From contig NZ_MWQK01000001.1 in assembly GCF_002210425.1 (NCBI RefSeq), positions 682,001 through 746,000 on the forward strand: 64,000 nucleotides of DNA. Direction: 5' to 3'. Source of the DNA: Fibrobacter sp. UWB2 (lineage in GTDB: Bacteria; Fibrobacterota; Fibrobacteria; Fibrobacterales; Fibrobacteraceae). This document shows, in pieces, positions 1-13,694 of this stretch. The notes under the pieces are model-generated. The model worked only from the letters and a program-made list of their open reading frames with translations. It ran no database searches and had not been told where the DNA came from. Both the position numbers and the translations under genes were made by a program. Positions within the stretch are counted from its first letter, which is position 1; each line of letters opens with the position of its first letter.

Positions 1-107
1 ACGCCAAGTGCTCGATTATTCAGGGATTCCTATTCGACAAGCCGCTGACTAAGGAAGATTTCGAAAAGCGACTTTCGAACGAAGTCACTTATACGCACAT
101 CTCTTAA
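1..107 (+). CDS. EAL-domain protein, C-terminal end (partial)
   Basis: The frame starting at base 3 is open from the window edge to TAA at 105-107 and encodes about 34 residues. It contains CSIIQGFLFDKPLTKEDFEK, which resembles the final strand and helix of EAL cyclic-di-GMP phosphodiesterases (consensus roughly IQGYLFSKPL, then an acidic helix). The rest of the gene lies outside the window, so partner domains are unknown. Its last 4 bases overlap the end of the convergent membrane-protein gene. Confidence 0.6.
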   Translation, partial: AKCSIIQGFLFDKPLTKEDFEKRLSNEVTYTHIS

Positions 108-547
108 AAGAACATCCAGACCGCCATCCACAGGACGATGAGTCCAAACTCGATTTCCCTTGAAATTCGAGCCATAAAACTACAGCCAAGCGCAATCCCG
201 GCTATAGCGGCAAGACGTATCCACGGAGCCTCCGCCCCCATCTGGTAAAGCGAAGCATTCCCAACAAGTTCCACCCAAAGCCAAAACGTCTGGGCAAGCA
301 CCATAAAGCGCCTACGGTTTTCGCGCAAACCGGTCGTAAACACACATAGCGCAAGCGCCACCATACGGAACGGATAGTTTTCTAGAATCGGGTCGCCAAA
401 GTTACCGACAAACGCCGTATACAAGCAGCTCGTCATGACGATAAGGAACATCACGAGCGTGATGCGGAACATCCCCTTTATTTTCCAGAGGAACGCCGCA
501 AAAACAAGGCACAAAAGGCAAGCCACCGCATTTGCAAACATGCTCAT
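104..547 (-). CDS. small multi-pass membrane protein, unknown function
   Basis: 147 residues, almost entirely hydrophobic, with about four or five membrane segments separated by short basic loops such as RENRRR. I recognise no family. It overlaps the upstream 419-residue membrane protein by 4 bases (ATGA), so the two are probably translationally coupled and may form one complex. The start could be either ATG of MSM; the first is used. It converges on the EAL gene. No catalytic motif or metal-binding cluster is visible. Confidence 0.6.
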   Translation of the reverse strand: MSMFANAVACLLCLVFAAFLWKIKGMFRITLVMFLIVMTSCLYTAFVGNFGDPILENYPFRMVALALCVFTTGLRENRRRFMVLAQTFWLWVELVGNASLYQMGAEAPWIRLAAIAGIALGCSFMARISREIEFGLIVLWMAVWMFF

Positions 548-1803
548 TTGCAGCCCCCTTTGCGTTTCTTCGAAAAGCCAAGATGAGCCAATGGTTGCAG
601 ACAGACTAACAGACTACTCACGTATGCGCCGAACGGCCCCGCCAAATTAATCCAGTCCGAAGTGAGGTAGCCATACACCACCGCGGCAAGCACGCCACAC
701 AGCACAGGCAACCGCACCACCTTGAATTCTGGAGCCGAGAACGGCGAATAATACTTTTGTCCATCGGTATCGCTAACTTCACCATCTGAACTATCGCTTT
801 CCTCGCCCATCAGGATTTCATCGTTTTCAAAGAATCGCGAAAGCAAAAAGCGCACGCCAAAGAAGAGCGCGACAAACAACGCGCCACCTGCAAACATCAA
901 GCTTGCGTTCGCAAATGTAGCGTTTGAAAAGAAATGATAGTCGTTATGGTTTACAACAAAGTCACATTTAAGCAACACACCAAACAAAATGCTCGAAACG
1001 ACAAGCAAACGGCCCCAGAGATTTTCGCGGACCACCTCAAAGAACAACAGCTGCGGGAGCACACACGCAAAGACAAAAGCGGTATAGCTCCCCACACCCT
1101 TCAAAAGTATAAGCCAAAGGAACAACAAAGACACAAACCAGCTACAAAGCATCAAGAAGCGTTCTATAAGGCGGTTGTAGTAGTTTTCAAACGAAAGCAA
1201 GGCTATCGAATTTGAGAGTCCCGTATAAAAGACAATCGAAACCACGTATAAAGGAAAGAACGCGCCCTGCCACATGGAATTTTCAATTTTTGCGTAATCC
1301 AGCGCAAACTCCGAGACCACCCAAAATACCGTCGGGAGGAGAATCCACGCAAGCGGTCGCCGGATTTTTGCAAGTTCCTTACAAAGCGAAGCATCCTCGG
1401 CGCTGTCCGCCGCCACAAGATGCGTCACGAAAAACAGGAGCGAAATAAAGCCGACTATGCCGATGCCATAAACGTCGCTATGGACATCGCTATTCATCTT
1501 TACGGAACCAGAATACAGCGCGGCAAAAGCAACAGCAACCACCAGACTGCAAAGCGAACTGAGTTCGAGCAAAAGCGATGTGCGGCGGTGGATTTTCACC
1601 TTCATAACAAGCAAGAACGCCGAAAGCAGAACGCCCGCCTGCGACATGCCAACCCAGAAGATAAAAAGTGTCCTCGGGAATTTCCAGTTACCGCCATTGT
1701 GCAAAAGAAGATCGAAGGAGCCATCCCAAAACGAGCCCCCTACCGAAAGCAGGAGCAACAAGCACAACCCAATAAAAACGATAGTAACGACTTTGTTGTT
1801 CAT
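544..1803 (-). CDS. polytopic membrane protein, NrfD/ActC-like
   Basis: 419 residues with about ten predicted membrane helices. The N-terminal stretch FWVGMSQAGVLLSAFLLV followed by RRTSLLLELSSL resembles the first helices of NrfD/PsrC/ActC quinol-interacting subunits, where W(V/I)G..HAG..ISA.L is followed by an R...EA helix. Around residues 240-275, VLPQLLFFEVVRENLWGR also recalls ActC. The histidine of the classical HAG motif is replaced (SQAG). An acidic cytoplasmic loop (EESDSSDGEVSDTDG) precedes the last two helices. There are no adjacent iron-sulfur or molybdopterin subunits, so a respiratory role is uncertain. It forms an operon with the 147-residue protein. Confidence 0.5.
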   Translation of the reverse strand: MNNKVVTIVFIGLCLLLLLSVGGSFWDGSFDLLLHNGGNWKFPRTLFIFWVGMSQAGVLLSAFLLVMKVKIHRRTSLLLELSSLCSLVVAVAFAALYSGSVKMNSDVHSDVYGIGIVGFISLLFFVTHLVAADSAEDASLCKELAKIRRPLAWILLPTVFWVVSEFALDYAKIENSMWQGAFFPLYVVSIVFYTGLSNSIALLSFENYYNRLIERFLMLCSWFVSLLFLWLILLKGVGSYTAFVFACVLPQLLFFEVVRENLWGRLLVVSSILFGVLLKCDFVVNHNDYHFFSNATFANASLMFAGGALFVALFFGVRFLLSRFFENDEILMGEESDSSDGEVSDTDGQKYYSPFSAPEFKVVRLPVLCGVLAAVVYGYLTSDWINLAGPFGAYVSSLLVCLQPLAHLGFSKKRKGGCK

Positions 1804-1893
1804 AGTACGGCTTCGCCGCTAGCCCAACCTCCCCCTACAATATATTTTTTATTTTTGTGGGCGTTTTTCGCATTTTATAAAAAACGGCTTTTC

Positions 1894-6811
<4,918 letters not shown>

Positions 6812-6822
6812 ATTCATCTCCC

Positions 6823-8091
6823 CTACTTCAATGGTTCCTGCTTTGGAAGGTTTTCATCGCATTCACTCATATCAACATCAGGCAAATAATATCCATAAGA
6901 ATATTCGCAACGGTAGCACTTGCGTCCACTCTTTCCATAGCGATTCAACGTTTCTTTCGTACAAGCAAAACCGACACCACTTTCGGCGGCACTAGCCTTA
7001 GTCCATCCAACAGAGCCGTCGTACATGCGCCCCCACTTGTAATAATCATCCGTACAATATGTTCCTTTAGTCAAGTGGCCCGGAAGCGTATCGCCCACAG
7101 AAGAGTTCAGAACAATCATGTCCAAATCATAGCATCCATTTCTAGGAAGGGTCCACCCTAACGTATCGCAATACAAGAACTGCGTCTTATTAGATTCGGT
7201 AGCCTTGATTTCATGATAGTTTTCCGCAGAGCAGTTTCCGAGATTATACTTTTTTTGCCAGATGTTATTCAAGTATTCCTTAACTTTGTATGCATCGGTT
7301 TTATAGCCAAATCCAGGCACGAAATCATCGAACTTATCGCAACTTGAATTATGATTAAAATAATACGCATAGCTCCAATAAGTCGAGAACAGCGAATCCG
7401 TCAAAACATCTTCTTTCAACAAGTCGTCAAGTCCACCCGACCTCCACACATAAGTCTCGTCAAGAACATTCACACCCAACAAGTAGTAATTGTAGTCCCG
7501 CAACGTCGAAAGATTCATCTTGCTAAAGTCTTCGTGCAAAGAATCGAGCAGGAACAAATCCGAAATTTCTTTTTGCAGCAAAGCCATCGACGAATCAAAC
7601 GAAAGTCCACGATCAATATAGCGCTTTAAGCGTTTCGCCTGCATATGCGTCAAGATATTCACGCTTATCGAATCGCCTTTACGAACATCCGCATAAGCTT
7701 CTAGAACCTTCCAGCTAGTCATAGGTTCTGTTTCATTATTGTCATAGCAATTGGAATAGAAATAGCCATTCACTTCAAGGTAAACATAGGGCTGTGTAAG
7801 TTTGACATTCTCAAGGGAAAAATGCCCAGAATAATCATCCACAAAACCATGGTACGCCACACCTGTTTGCGAAAGCGTGCTATCGACTTCACGCAAAACA
7901 ACCTCAGTCATAGAATAACCACGCGTTCGATCAACATAACCGACGATGTTATGCGTCGTTTCCTTGGAATTTTCAATTTGCGGGAAATTACTCGAAGTTA
8001 AATTATCATCGGAGCAAGAGCATAACAAAGCGCTCACGCCAAAAACAGATACAATTATGGGGATTAATTTATTTTTTGCAGAAAAAATCAT
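6823..8091 (-). CDS. lipoprotein, unknown function
   Basis: 422 residues with a signal peptide and lipobox (LLCSCS). The N-terminal region (NIVGYVDRTRGYSMTEVVLREVD, then GHFSLENVKL) resembles the start of the downstream lipoprotein, so the pair are probably paralogues that lost or never had the same C-terminus. The last 150 residues are Cys-rich (CYRCEYSYGYY). No FISUMP domain is seen. Its stop codon TAG runs into the ribosome site of the next gene. Confidence 0.75.
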   Translation of the reverse strand: MIFSAKNKLIPIIVSVFGVSALLCSCSDDNLTSSNFPQIENSKETTHNIVGYVDRTRGYSMTEVVLREVDSTLSQTGVAYHGFVDDYSGHFSLENVKLTQPYVYLEVNGYFYSNCYDNNETEPMTSWKVLEAYADVRKGDSISVNILTHMQAKRLKRYIDRGLSFDSSMALLQKEISDLFLLDSLHEDFSKMNLSTLRDYNYYLLGVNVLDETYVWRSGGLDDLLKEDVLTDSLFSTYWSYAYYFNHNSSCDKFDDFVPGFGYKTDAYKVKEYLNNIWQKKYNLGNCSAENYHEIKATESNKTQFLYCDTLGWTLPRNGCYDLDMIVLNSSVGDTLPGHLTKGTYCTDDYYKWGRMYDGSVGWTKASAAESGVGFACTKETLNRYGKSGRKCYRCEYSYGYYLPDVDMSECDENLPKQEPLK

Positions 8092-8160
8092 ATTTCCAAC
8101 TCACTTCTTATAAAATCAATAATAAAAAATTTGGTATTAAAAACAAGATAAAAAGTGCAT

Positions 8161-8188
8161 AAAAAGAAAGGCGCCCCGAAGGACGCCC
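8161..8188 (-). terminator. intrinsic terminator with UUCG loop
   Basis: On the minus strand GGCGTCC-TTCG-GGGCGCC is followed by TTTCTTTTT. It ends the candidate small RNA. Confidence 0.8.
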
Positions 8189-8314
8189 AGAACTGTTTTA
8201 GTTAAAAGATTTAGCACAGCGAAGCTACAATCTGCAACCCTCAAGGAAGGGTAGTAAACCAAAGCAGCTCGTTTCGGAATAAAACTCGGCTCAAAAGCCC
8301 TCGCTTCAATCCCT
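8162..8314 (-). ncRNA. candidate small structured RNA, about 150 nt
   Basis: The minus strand has a strong promoter (TTGCCA at 8350-8345, 17-base spacer, TACATT at 8327-8322), predicted start near 8314, and an intrinsic terminator at 8188-8161. In between are local hairpins: GGCT-TTTG-AGCC, GTTT-loop-AAAC and ACCCT-TCCTTG-AGGGT. A short 5' AGCGA can pair with TCGCT near 8219. The only open frame across it runs through these hairpins and has no ribosome site. I could not match it to tmRNA, SRP RNA, RNase P RNA or a convincing 6S RNA. It ends 70 bases before the lipoprotein operon, so it could also be a terminated leader. Confidence 0.6.
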
Positions 8315-8321
8315 AAAAACA

Positions 8322-8350
8322 AATGTATTAAAAATTTAAGAAAATGGCAA
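8322..8350 (-). promoter_or_regulatory. promoter of the small RNA
   Basis: TTGCCA, 17 bases, TACATT on the minus strand; start expected near 8314. Confidence 0.65.
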
Positions 8351-8403
8351 GATGTTTGATAGTACAACTTGGAATGGTGCCAGAACCTGTAATCGGGGTC
8401 ACA

Positions 8404-8432
8404 TTGCCTAAAATTCCATTTTTTAGTAAATT
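8404..8432 (+). promoter_or_regulatory. promoter giving a leaderless transcript
   Basis: TTGCCT (8404-8409), 17-base spacer, TAAATT (8427-8432). The predicted start falls at 8439-8440, which is the A of the GTPase ATG. There is no Shine-Dalgarno sequence. Confidence 0.5.
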
Positions 8433-8439
8433 TTAGCGC

Positions 8440-9759
8440 ATGAAATCAGTACCTATAACGCTCCTGACCGGTTACCTGGGAGCCGGCAAAACAACTCTCC
8501 TCAACTACGTTCTCAACAATCAGCAGGGCTACCACGTCGCCGTCATCGTAAATGACATTGGCGAAGTGAACATCGACCAGACTTTAATTGAAAAGGGCGG
8601 AAACATCACGAAGGAAGATTCGGGCAAGGTTGTCCCGCTTTCGAACGGTTGCATCTGCTGCTCGCTCAAGACCGACTTGATCGAACAAATCGCCGAACTT
8701 TTGGAAATGGGCAAGTTCGACTACATCCTCATCGAAGCTAGCGGTATCTGCGAGCCGATTCCTATAGCCCAGACCATTAGCTTTGCAGGTAGCCAGCTCC
8801 GCAGCAAAGACGGCAGACCTCTCCCCTGCCATTTGGACAACATCGTGGCAGTCGTTGACGTGCTCCGCCTCGCAGACGAATTTGCCGGTGGCGAAAAGCT
8901 CCTCGAAGAAGACCTCGAAGAAGAAGATATCGCAAACTTGCTCATCCAGCAGATTGAATTCTGCAACACGATTATCATGAACAAGGTCGACGCTCTCAGC
9001 AAGCACGACTTGGAACACGTGAAGGCCGTCGTGAAGGCTTTGCAGCCGACAGCCAAGATGATCGAGACGAACTACGGCAAGGTCGACATGAAGGACATTC
9101 TCGACACGAAGCAGTTCGACTTCAACAAGGTCGCCGAATCGAGCACTTGGGCAATCAAGCTCAACGAAGAAGGTCACGACAACGATGACGATGATGATGA
9201 CGATCATGACGAACATGAACATCACCACCACGACCATGACGATGACCACGATGAGCACGAGCATCATCATCACGACCATGATGAACACGAGCATCACCAT
9301 GACCACGACGATGAAGACCACAGCCATTGCGACCATGAACATGGCGTTTGCCACTGCGGCCACCACCACGACAAGGACCATCCGCATGGTGACGAATACG
9401 GCATCAGCACGTTCGTGTTCGAAGACCATCGCCCGCTGAACCGCGAAAAGTTCGAAGCATTCCTCGATGACTATCCGACGAGCATTATCCGCACGAAGGG
9501 TCTCCTCTGGTTCAGCGACGAACGCAGCGAAAGCTACTTGTTCGAACAGGCAGGCAAGCAGGCCTCCGCCCAGAATTTTGGACGCTGGTTCGCCGCCGAA
9601 AGCAAGGCCGAACAGCAGCGCATTCTCGCCGAAAATCCGCAGCTCCAGAAAATCTGGGACGAAAAGTACGGCGACCGCATCATCCGCCTGGTATTCATTG
9701 GCCAGCACATGGACAAGAAGAAGATCATCCAGGTGATGAAGGACTGCTTGGACGACTAA
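8440..9759 (+). CDS. COG0523 (CobW/ZNG1-type) metal-chaperone GTPase with His-rich insert
   Basis: 439 residues. The G1 loop is GYLGAGKTTLL near residue 8, then NDIGEVNID, the metal-binding CxCC motif in NGCICCSL near residue 70, and the G4 motif NKVD. A CobW C-terminal domain follows (FVFEDHRPLNREKFEAFL...). Between the domains, residues about 245-325 are mainly His, Asp and Glu and include HCDHEHGVCHCGHHH, a large metal-binding segment. The family moves Zn2+, Ni2+ or cobalt using GTP. The His-rich insert suggests zinc or nickel, not cobalamin synthesis, but no Zur box was recognised. A strong terminator lies downstream. Confidence 0.88.
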   Translation: MKSVPITLLTGYLGAGKTTLLNYVLNNQQGYHVAVIVNDIGEVNIDQTLIEKGGNITKEDSGKVVPLSNGCICCSLKTDLIEQIAELLEMGKFDYILIEASGICEPIPIAQTISFAGSQLRSKDGRPLPCHLDNIVAVVDVLRLADEFAGGEKLLEEDLEEEDIANLLIQQIEFCNTIIMNKVDALSKHDLEHVKAVVKALQPTAKMIETNYGKVDMKDILDTKQFDFNKVAESSTWAIKLNEEGHDNDDDDDDDHDEHEHHHHDHDDDHDEHEHHHHDHDEHEHHHDHDDEDHSHCDHEHGVCHCGHHHDKDHPHGDEYGISTFVFEDHRPLNREKFEAFLDDYPTSIIRTKGLLWFSDERSESYLFEQAGKQASAQNFGRWFAAESKAEQQRILAENPQLQKIWDEKYGDRIIRLVFIGQHMDKKKIIQVMKDCLDD

Positions 9760-9794
9760 TTATTGGTCAATAGTCATTGGTCATTAGTTATTAG
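9760..9794 (+). repeat. period-7 degenerate repeat
   Basis: Directly after the stop codon the sequence reads as heptamers TTGGTCA, ATAGTCA, TTGGTCA, TTAGTTA. It is the complementary-strand version of the array at 55060. Confidence 0.65.
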
Positions 9795-9807
9795 AATGTA
9801 AGACGAG

Positions 9808-9839
9808 AATCCCCGCGACCGAAGTCGCGGGGATTTTTT
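9808..9839 (+). terminator. intrinsic terminator
   Basis: A perfect 12-bp stem AATCCCCGCGAC / GTCGCGGGGATT with a 4-base loop, followed by T residues. It ends the COG0523 transcript. The stem is symmetric with A residues upstream, so it may also serve rmuC from the other side. Confidence 0.85.
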
Positions 9840-9858
9840 CACCAACGGAGTTAAGCAG

Positions 9859-11307
9859 TTACTTTTCTTCGATTTCTTGCATTTCGATAGCATCGACGTC
9901 TGGCGGGAGCGGATTTCTAGAATCTTGTTTTGCTCCAAGACGTTCCAGTTTGCGGCAAGATTGCACTATGCTTGCACCCTTATCATCGAGTTTTGCCATT
10001 CCCTTATTGTAAGCATCCTGAGCTTTACCGAGGGCGCTGCCAATATCTTCCATATTTTTCACGAACATGCCCACGCGCTTGAGCACTTCGTTCGCAAGTT
10101 CAAAGACCTTTTGCTGGTTTTGAGCCTGTTGCACTTGGCGCCAGGTCATTTTCACCATACGGAGCATCGCGTAAAGGGATTGTTCATCGGCGATGTAGAC
10201 ATTTTTTTCAAAAGCATCACGCCATAACGCATGATCTTCGGCAAGAGCCGTCCAAAGGGCTGCCGCTCGCGGCACAAACATCACGACAAAGTCCATTGTC
10301 TTCTTGGGAGCCTTGACATAGCTCGAATAATCCTTTACCGAGAGTTCATTTACGTGTTTGCGGAGGCTTTCGATATGCTTTTTCAAGAGAACTTTGCGCT
10401 CGTCAGGATTTTCTGCCTGCATATAGTCCATAAATGCAGCCATAGAAACTTTTGAATCAACGATAACTTCTTTGTACGGGTCCAAATGCACAATCACATC
10501 CGGGCGCAACATTGCATTATTCCCTTCAGCACGCACAACGTTACCGTTGGCATCACGGAGTGTTGCCTGCACATCAAAATGTTTCCCTTCCTCAAGACCA
10601 AGTGATTCCAGGACTTCTTCAAGAACGCGTTCTCCCCAATCGCCCTGAATTTTGCTATCGTGCTTAAACGCACGCACAAGTTCATTAGCAGCATTCTTGG
10701 TTTTGTCATTGGCATCAATGGACTGTTTCAAGACTTCCTTGAGTGAAGAATTCGCTTCGGTCTGTGCGCGGGTCGTGTCGTTCATGGTCTTTTCCATCTT
10801 GGCGATGGTTTCCTTGAGCGGGCTTACAAGCTGTTCCATGGTCGCATGACCGGATTCCGAGATCTGCTTTTCGCGCTGTTTAAGCATTTCTTCAGTAGAG
10901 TTCTTTACTTGGGCATATAAGCGCTGCGACATTTCCGTAAAACGAGCATTTTGCTCATTTAGCGAAGATTGATGCACTCGTTCCATATCCAGCTTCATAC
11001 TTTCTAGGCGCTTGGCACTCGCCTCTTTTTCATCGGCTAGAGACTTGGCAGCGGCGGCGCGCTCGTCAGCAATCCGCTTTTCAGCATCGGCTTTTACCAT
11101 TTCAAGCTGTTTTTCGGTATTTTCTTTAAGTTCTGCGTTTTTAACAGTTTCTGTCGCGAGCTGGCTACGCAGCACAGCGACTTCCTTTTCCATTTCAACA
11201 TTCGCCTGACGCGCAGCGGCTTCGCGCTGCGAGTTTCCATTACGGGCAAACAAGACGCCGATTACAATTCCGAGGACAGCGCAAATAATGGCTACGGCTA
11301 TGGTCAT
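9859..11307 (-). CDS. rmuC: RmuC-family DNA recombination protein
   Basis: 482 residues from the ATG at 11307. AAAGGAG lies 7 bases before it but only 1 base before the upstream ATG at 11313. An N-terminal membrane anchor (residues about 1-20) is followed by a long Ala/Glu/Lys coiled coil to about residue 190. The RmuC nuclease-like domain follows (DVIVHLDPYKEVIVDSKVS, then FVVMFVPRAAALWTAL). RmuC limits recombination between inverted repeats in E. coli; the biochemical activity is inferred from fold. It is a single-gene unit just downstream of the kinase operon. Confidence 0.9.
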   Translation of the reverse strand: MTIAVAIICAVLGIVIGVLFARNGNSQREAAARQANVEMEKEVAVLRSQLATETVKNAELKENTEKQLEMVKADAEKRIADERAAAAKSLADEKEASAKRLESMKLDMERVHQSSLNEQNARFTEMSQRLYAQVKNSTEEMLKQREKQISESGHATMEQLVSPLKETIAKMEKTMNDTTRAQTEANSSLKEVLKQSIDANDKTKNAANELVRAFKHDSKIQGDWGERVLEEVLESLGLEEGKHFDVQATLRDANGNVVRAEGNNAMLRPDVIVHLDPYKEVIVDSKVSMAAFMDYMQAENPDERKVLLKKHIESLRKHVNELSVKDYSSYVKAPKKTMDFVVMFVPRAAALWTALAEDHALWRDAFEKNVYIADEQSLYAMLRMVKMTWRQVQQAQNQQKVFELANEVLKRVGMFVKNMEDIGSALGKAQDAYNKGMAKLDDKGASIVQSCRKLERLGAKQDSRNPLPPDVDAIEMQEIEEK

Positions 11308-11381
11308 GAACATACTCCTTTTAACGTTCTATCAATATATCGCTATTTAAATGCAAAATGTTTAATAAAATTCTAAAAAAA

Positions 11382-13694
11382 TCAACTGGCGAGATCCTTA
11401 ACCTTGTCCCAGAGCTTGGCGCCAGCATTTTTCACAGACTTGAGACTTTTGCGGGCCTTTCCAAAAAAGCTGTAATTATCAAGTTCGTCTTGCGCGGATT
11501 CATTGCCGACGTTTTCAGCGACATTCACAGGCTTATCGCCTTCGTTGTTCTCAACGGACGGATCAGCGCCGGCATCAACAAGCATTTTGACGATACGACC
11601 ATTCGCATAACGCGCCGCAATATGGAGCGGACGGTTTCCATAAGCATCAACTCGGTTGACATTCGCATTTTTCTTGATCAAGAAAGCCACCAAATCCGTT
11701 CTGTTCCGCTGGATGGCGTAAGCAAGCGGTGTTCCGCCCGCATTGTCCATCGCATCGACTTTTGCTCCATGCGAAAGGAGAACGTTCATCCACATCGCCC
11801 CATTCTGCATGCTCAAGGCGCGATGCATCAGCGTTTTTCCATTTGCAAAGACTCGATTCGCCGAGCCCACATCGTTTGCAAGCAAGAACTGCAACGATTC
11901 CTTTTTCTGACCCATAAGCGCCTTTTCAACAGGCGCCATGCTTTTATACGACAGCATCATATTGGCGCCCTTCGACTTCAGGAATTTCAGGGAGGACACG
12001 TCATTATTTTCTACAGCATAATGAATCGCTGCACAACCAGTGTATTTCGACACATAATTGATATTCGCGCCCAACTGCAAATAGGACTTTGCCTGGTCCA
12101 AATTACGATGTTTTACAGCAGCCACAAAAAGGCTATCCCTATAGGTATAGTCAAACAGGTATTTCGAGGTTTTGTTGTGGACAAAGGTCATGGGAGTCTG
12201 AGCTGAAGAGTTCTTATCATACACGGAAAGGCCAAACGACATCAGCTTTTGAGCGATCGCAAGATCGTTCTTCTTGACAGCCACGAAAAGTGCTGTTTCG
12301 CCCAAACGGTTCCTGGCGTGAATATCCGCACCCAATTTCTGCAATTCCGTAAACATCGTAAGATTGCGTGCAACCGCATAATGAATAAGCGGGACGCCAT
12401 TTTCGTCCTTATCATTGACGCTTGCGCCATACCCAACAACTTCTTTCAGCAAATCAATATTACCCTTCTTGACAGCATCGAAAATCAACTGATTTTTGAG
12501 CCTGTAATGGTTCAAGAACTTTTTGTTCACCGCATTCTTCGTCATTTTTTCAGCAAGCACACCTGCTTTATCCGGAGTATTCACGTCAAGACCAAGCGCA
12601 ATGAGGTGTTTGAGCACAGGCACATTTCCGTTCACAGCTGCATAATGGAGCAAAGTATTGCCTTTTTCATCCGTGTAATGCAAGTCTGCGCCATTTCTAT
12701 ACGCAAGCTTTGCATCAAGCGCAGCAATATTCCCCGCCTTGATGGCGTTCTGGATTTGCTCCACCTTGGTATACGCATCCTGAAGCACAAGCAAACTCTG
12801 CTGCGTCTTGGCATAATTCTTCAAATGCTCATAGTTTTCCTGAATCCATTCATGCGGACGCGCCTGGACAAAAGGTTTCGCATAATAAGAGCATCCCGAT
12901 TCAAGCGCAAGCTCCAACGGGGTACGCCCCATATTATCGGTCAACCGCTCATCAGCGCCATGATGCAACAACGTATCAATCAGCTCCGCAGAGCCAATCC
13001 TTACTGCATAATGCAAAGGCGCATCACCAACTGAGTCCTTGCTATTGACAAAGACTCCGTTATTCAACAAATCCGCAACGTACTTGGCGTCGCCCACGGC
13101 ACAAGCGGAGAATAGCTTTTCCATTTTACGCTTAGGGTCTTTCGGAATGTAGCCGTTATCGTACAAGACAAAATAAGCCACAGAAATCAAAAGCGCAGCA
13201 CCAATCAACGTAAAAAGCAAGCCCCAAAGTCTTACTCGACGGGCTTTTACCAAAGCAACCTGCGAATACATCGCTGTTTCACGCGCTCTCTGTTGCGTTG
13301 AATCGCGCTCACGCTGCAGAGTTGTAATCTGCTGAGTCAACCCGACAAGAGTCCCCTCCAAAGTCGGCACAACAACATTCTTGACAAGCCCCAATGCATA
13401 CGCATACGAGTCAATCACATAATCGCTCATCACGCGATCAAGCCTGGAATTTTCGGCAAAAAACTGTTTCTGCTTGCGAATGCAGAGGTTCAGGTCACTG
13501 CGATTGCTTGCAAAACCGAGCATGGAACTCCCCACGCCCAGCTGCTCCGCAAGCACAATCGACGAACGGTATTCATAAAACGACTCGCCGAGTTCATCGG
13601 CAAGCAACCCCCGCAATCTATGATCGCAGACAATGCCGTTACCATAAGTATCGACAAGCTGACGCATGATAATATGTAAGGGGCGCTTATTCAT
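11382..13694 (-). CDS. membrane-anchored ankyrin-repeat protein of the kinase operon
   Basis: 770 residues. A helical N-terminal domain (about 1-150, starting HIIMRQLVDTYG) is followed by one membrane helix (about 172-195, LWGLLFTLIGAALLISVAYF). The rest is roughly a dozen ankyrin repeats with recurring PLHYAV, LLHYAA and PLHIAA motifs. The N-terminal domain recalls small helical modules at the start of other bacterial signalling proteins, but I cannot name it. Topology suggests one face senses or recruits proteins. The ATG follows the phosphatase stop codon directly (TAAATG), so it is co-translated. Probable role: scaffold or effector of the kinase/phosphatase/vWA system. Confidence 0.75.
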   Translation of the reverse strand: MNKRPLHIIMRQLVDTYGNGIVCDHRLRGLLADELGESFYEYRSSIVLAEQLGVGSSMLGFASNRSDLNLCIRKQKQFFAENSRLDRVMSDYVIDSYAYALGLVKNVVVPTLEGTLVGLTQQITTLQRERDSTQQRARETAMYSQVALVKARRVRLWGLLFTLIGAALLISVAYFVLYDNGYIPKDPKRKMEKLFSACAVGDAKYVADLLNNGVFVNSKDSVGDAPLHYAVRIGSAELIDTLLHHGADERLTDNMGRTPLELALESGCSYYAKPFVQARPHEWIQENYEHLKNYAKTQQSLLVLQDAYTKVEQIQNAIKAGNIAALDAKLAYRNGADLHYTDEKGNTLLHYAAVNGNVPVLKHLIALGLDVNTPDKAGVLAEKMTKNAVNKKFLNHYRLKNQLIFDAVKKGNIDLLKEVVGYGASVNDKDENGVPLIHYAVARNLTMFTELQKLGADIHARNRLGETALFVAVKKNDLAIAQKLMSFGLSVYDKNSSAQTPMTFVHNKTSKYLFDYTYRDSLFVAAVKHRNLDQAKSYLQLGANINYVSKYTGCAAIHYAVENNDVSSLKFLKSKGANMMLSYKSMAPVEKALMGQKKESLQFLLANDVGSANRVFANGKTLMHRALSMQNGAMWMNVLLSHGAKVDAMDNAGGTPLAYAIQRNRTDLVAFLIKKNANVNRVDAYGNRPLHIAARYANGRIVKMLVDAGADPSVENNEGDKPVNVAENVGNESAQDELDNYSFFGKARKSLKSVKNAGAKLWDKVKDLAS

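Noticed and set aside
1420-1893. Long N-terminal extension of MntP
   Set aside because: It is antisense to the NrfD-like gene and lacks a start signal; the family begins at 1894.
8161-8350. 6S, SRP, tmRNA or RNase P RNA
   Set aside because: The diagnostic sequences (GGAAGGAAGCAGCC, GAGGAAAGTC, tRNA-like ends) are absent, and a long 6S-type closing stem with central bubble was not convincing.
8137-8367. 76-codon minus frame across the small RNA
   Set aside because: It starts upstream of the predicted RNA start and runs through the terminator.
8584-9708. 374-codon frame antisense to the COG0523 gene
   Set aside because: The long hydrophobic Val/Met/Ile run is only the complement of the His/Asp repeat.
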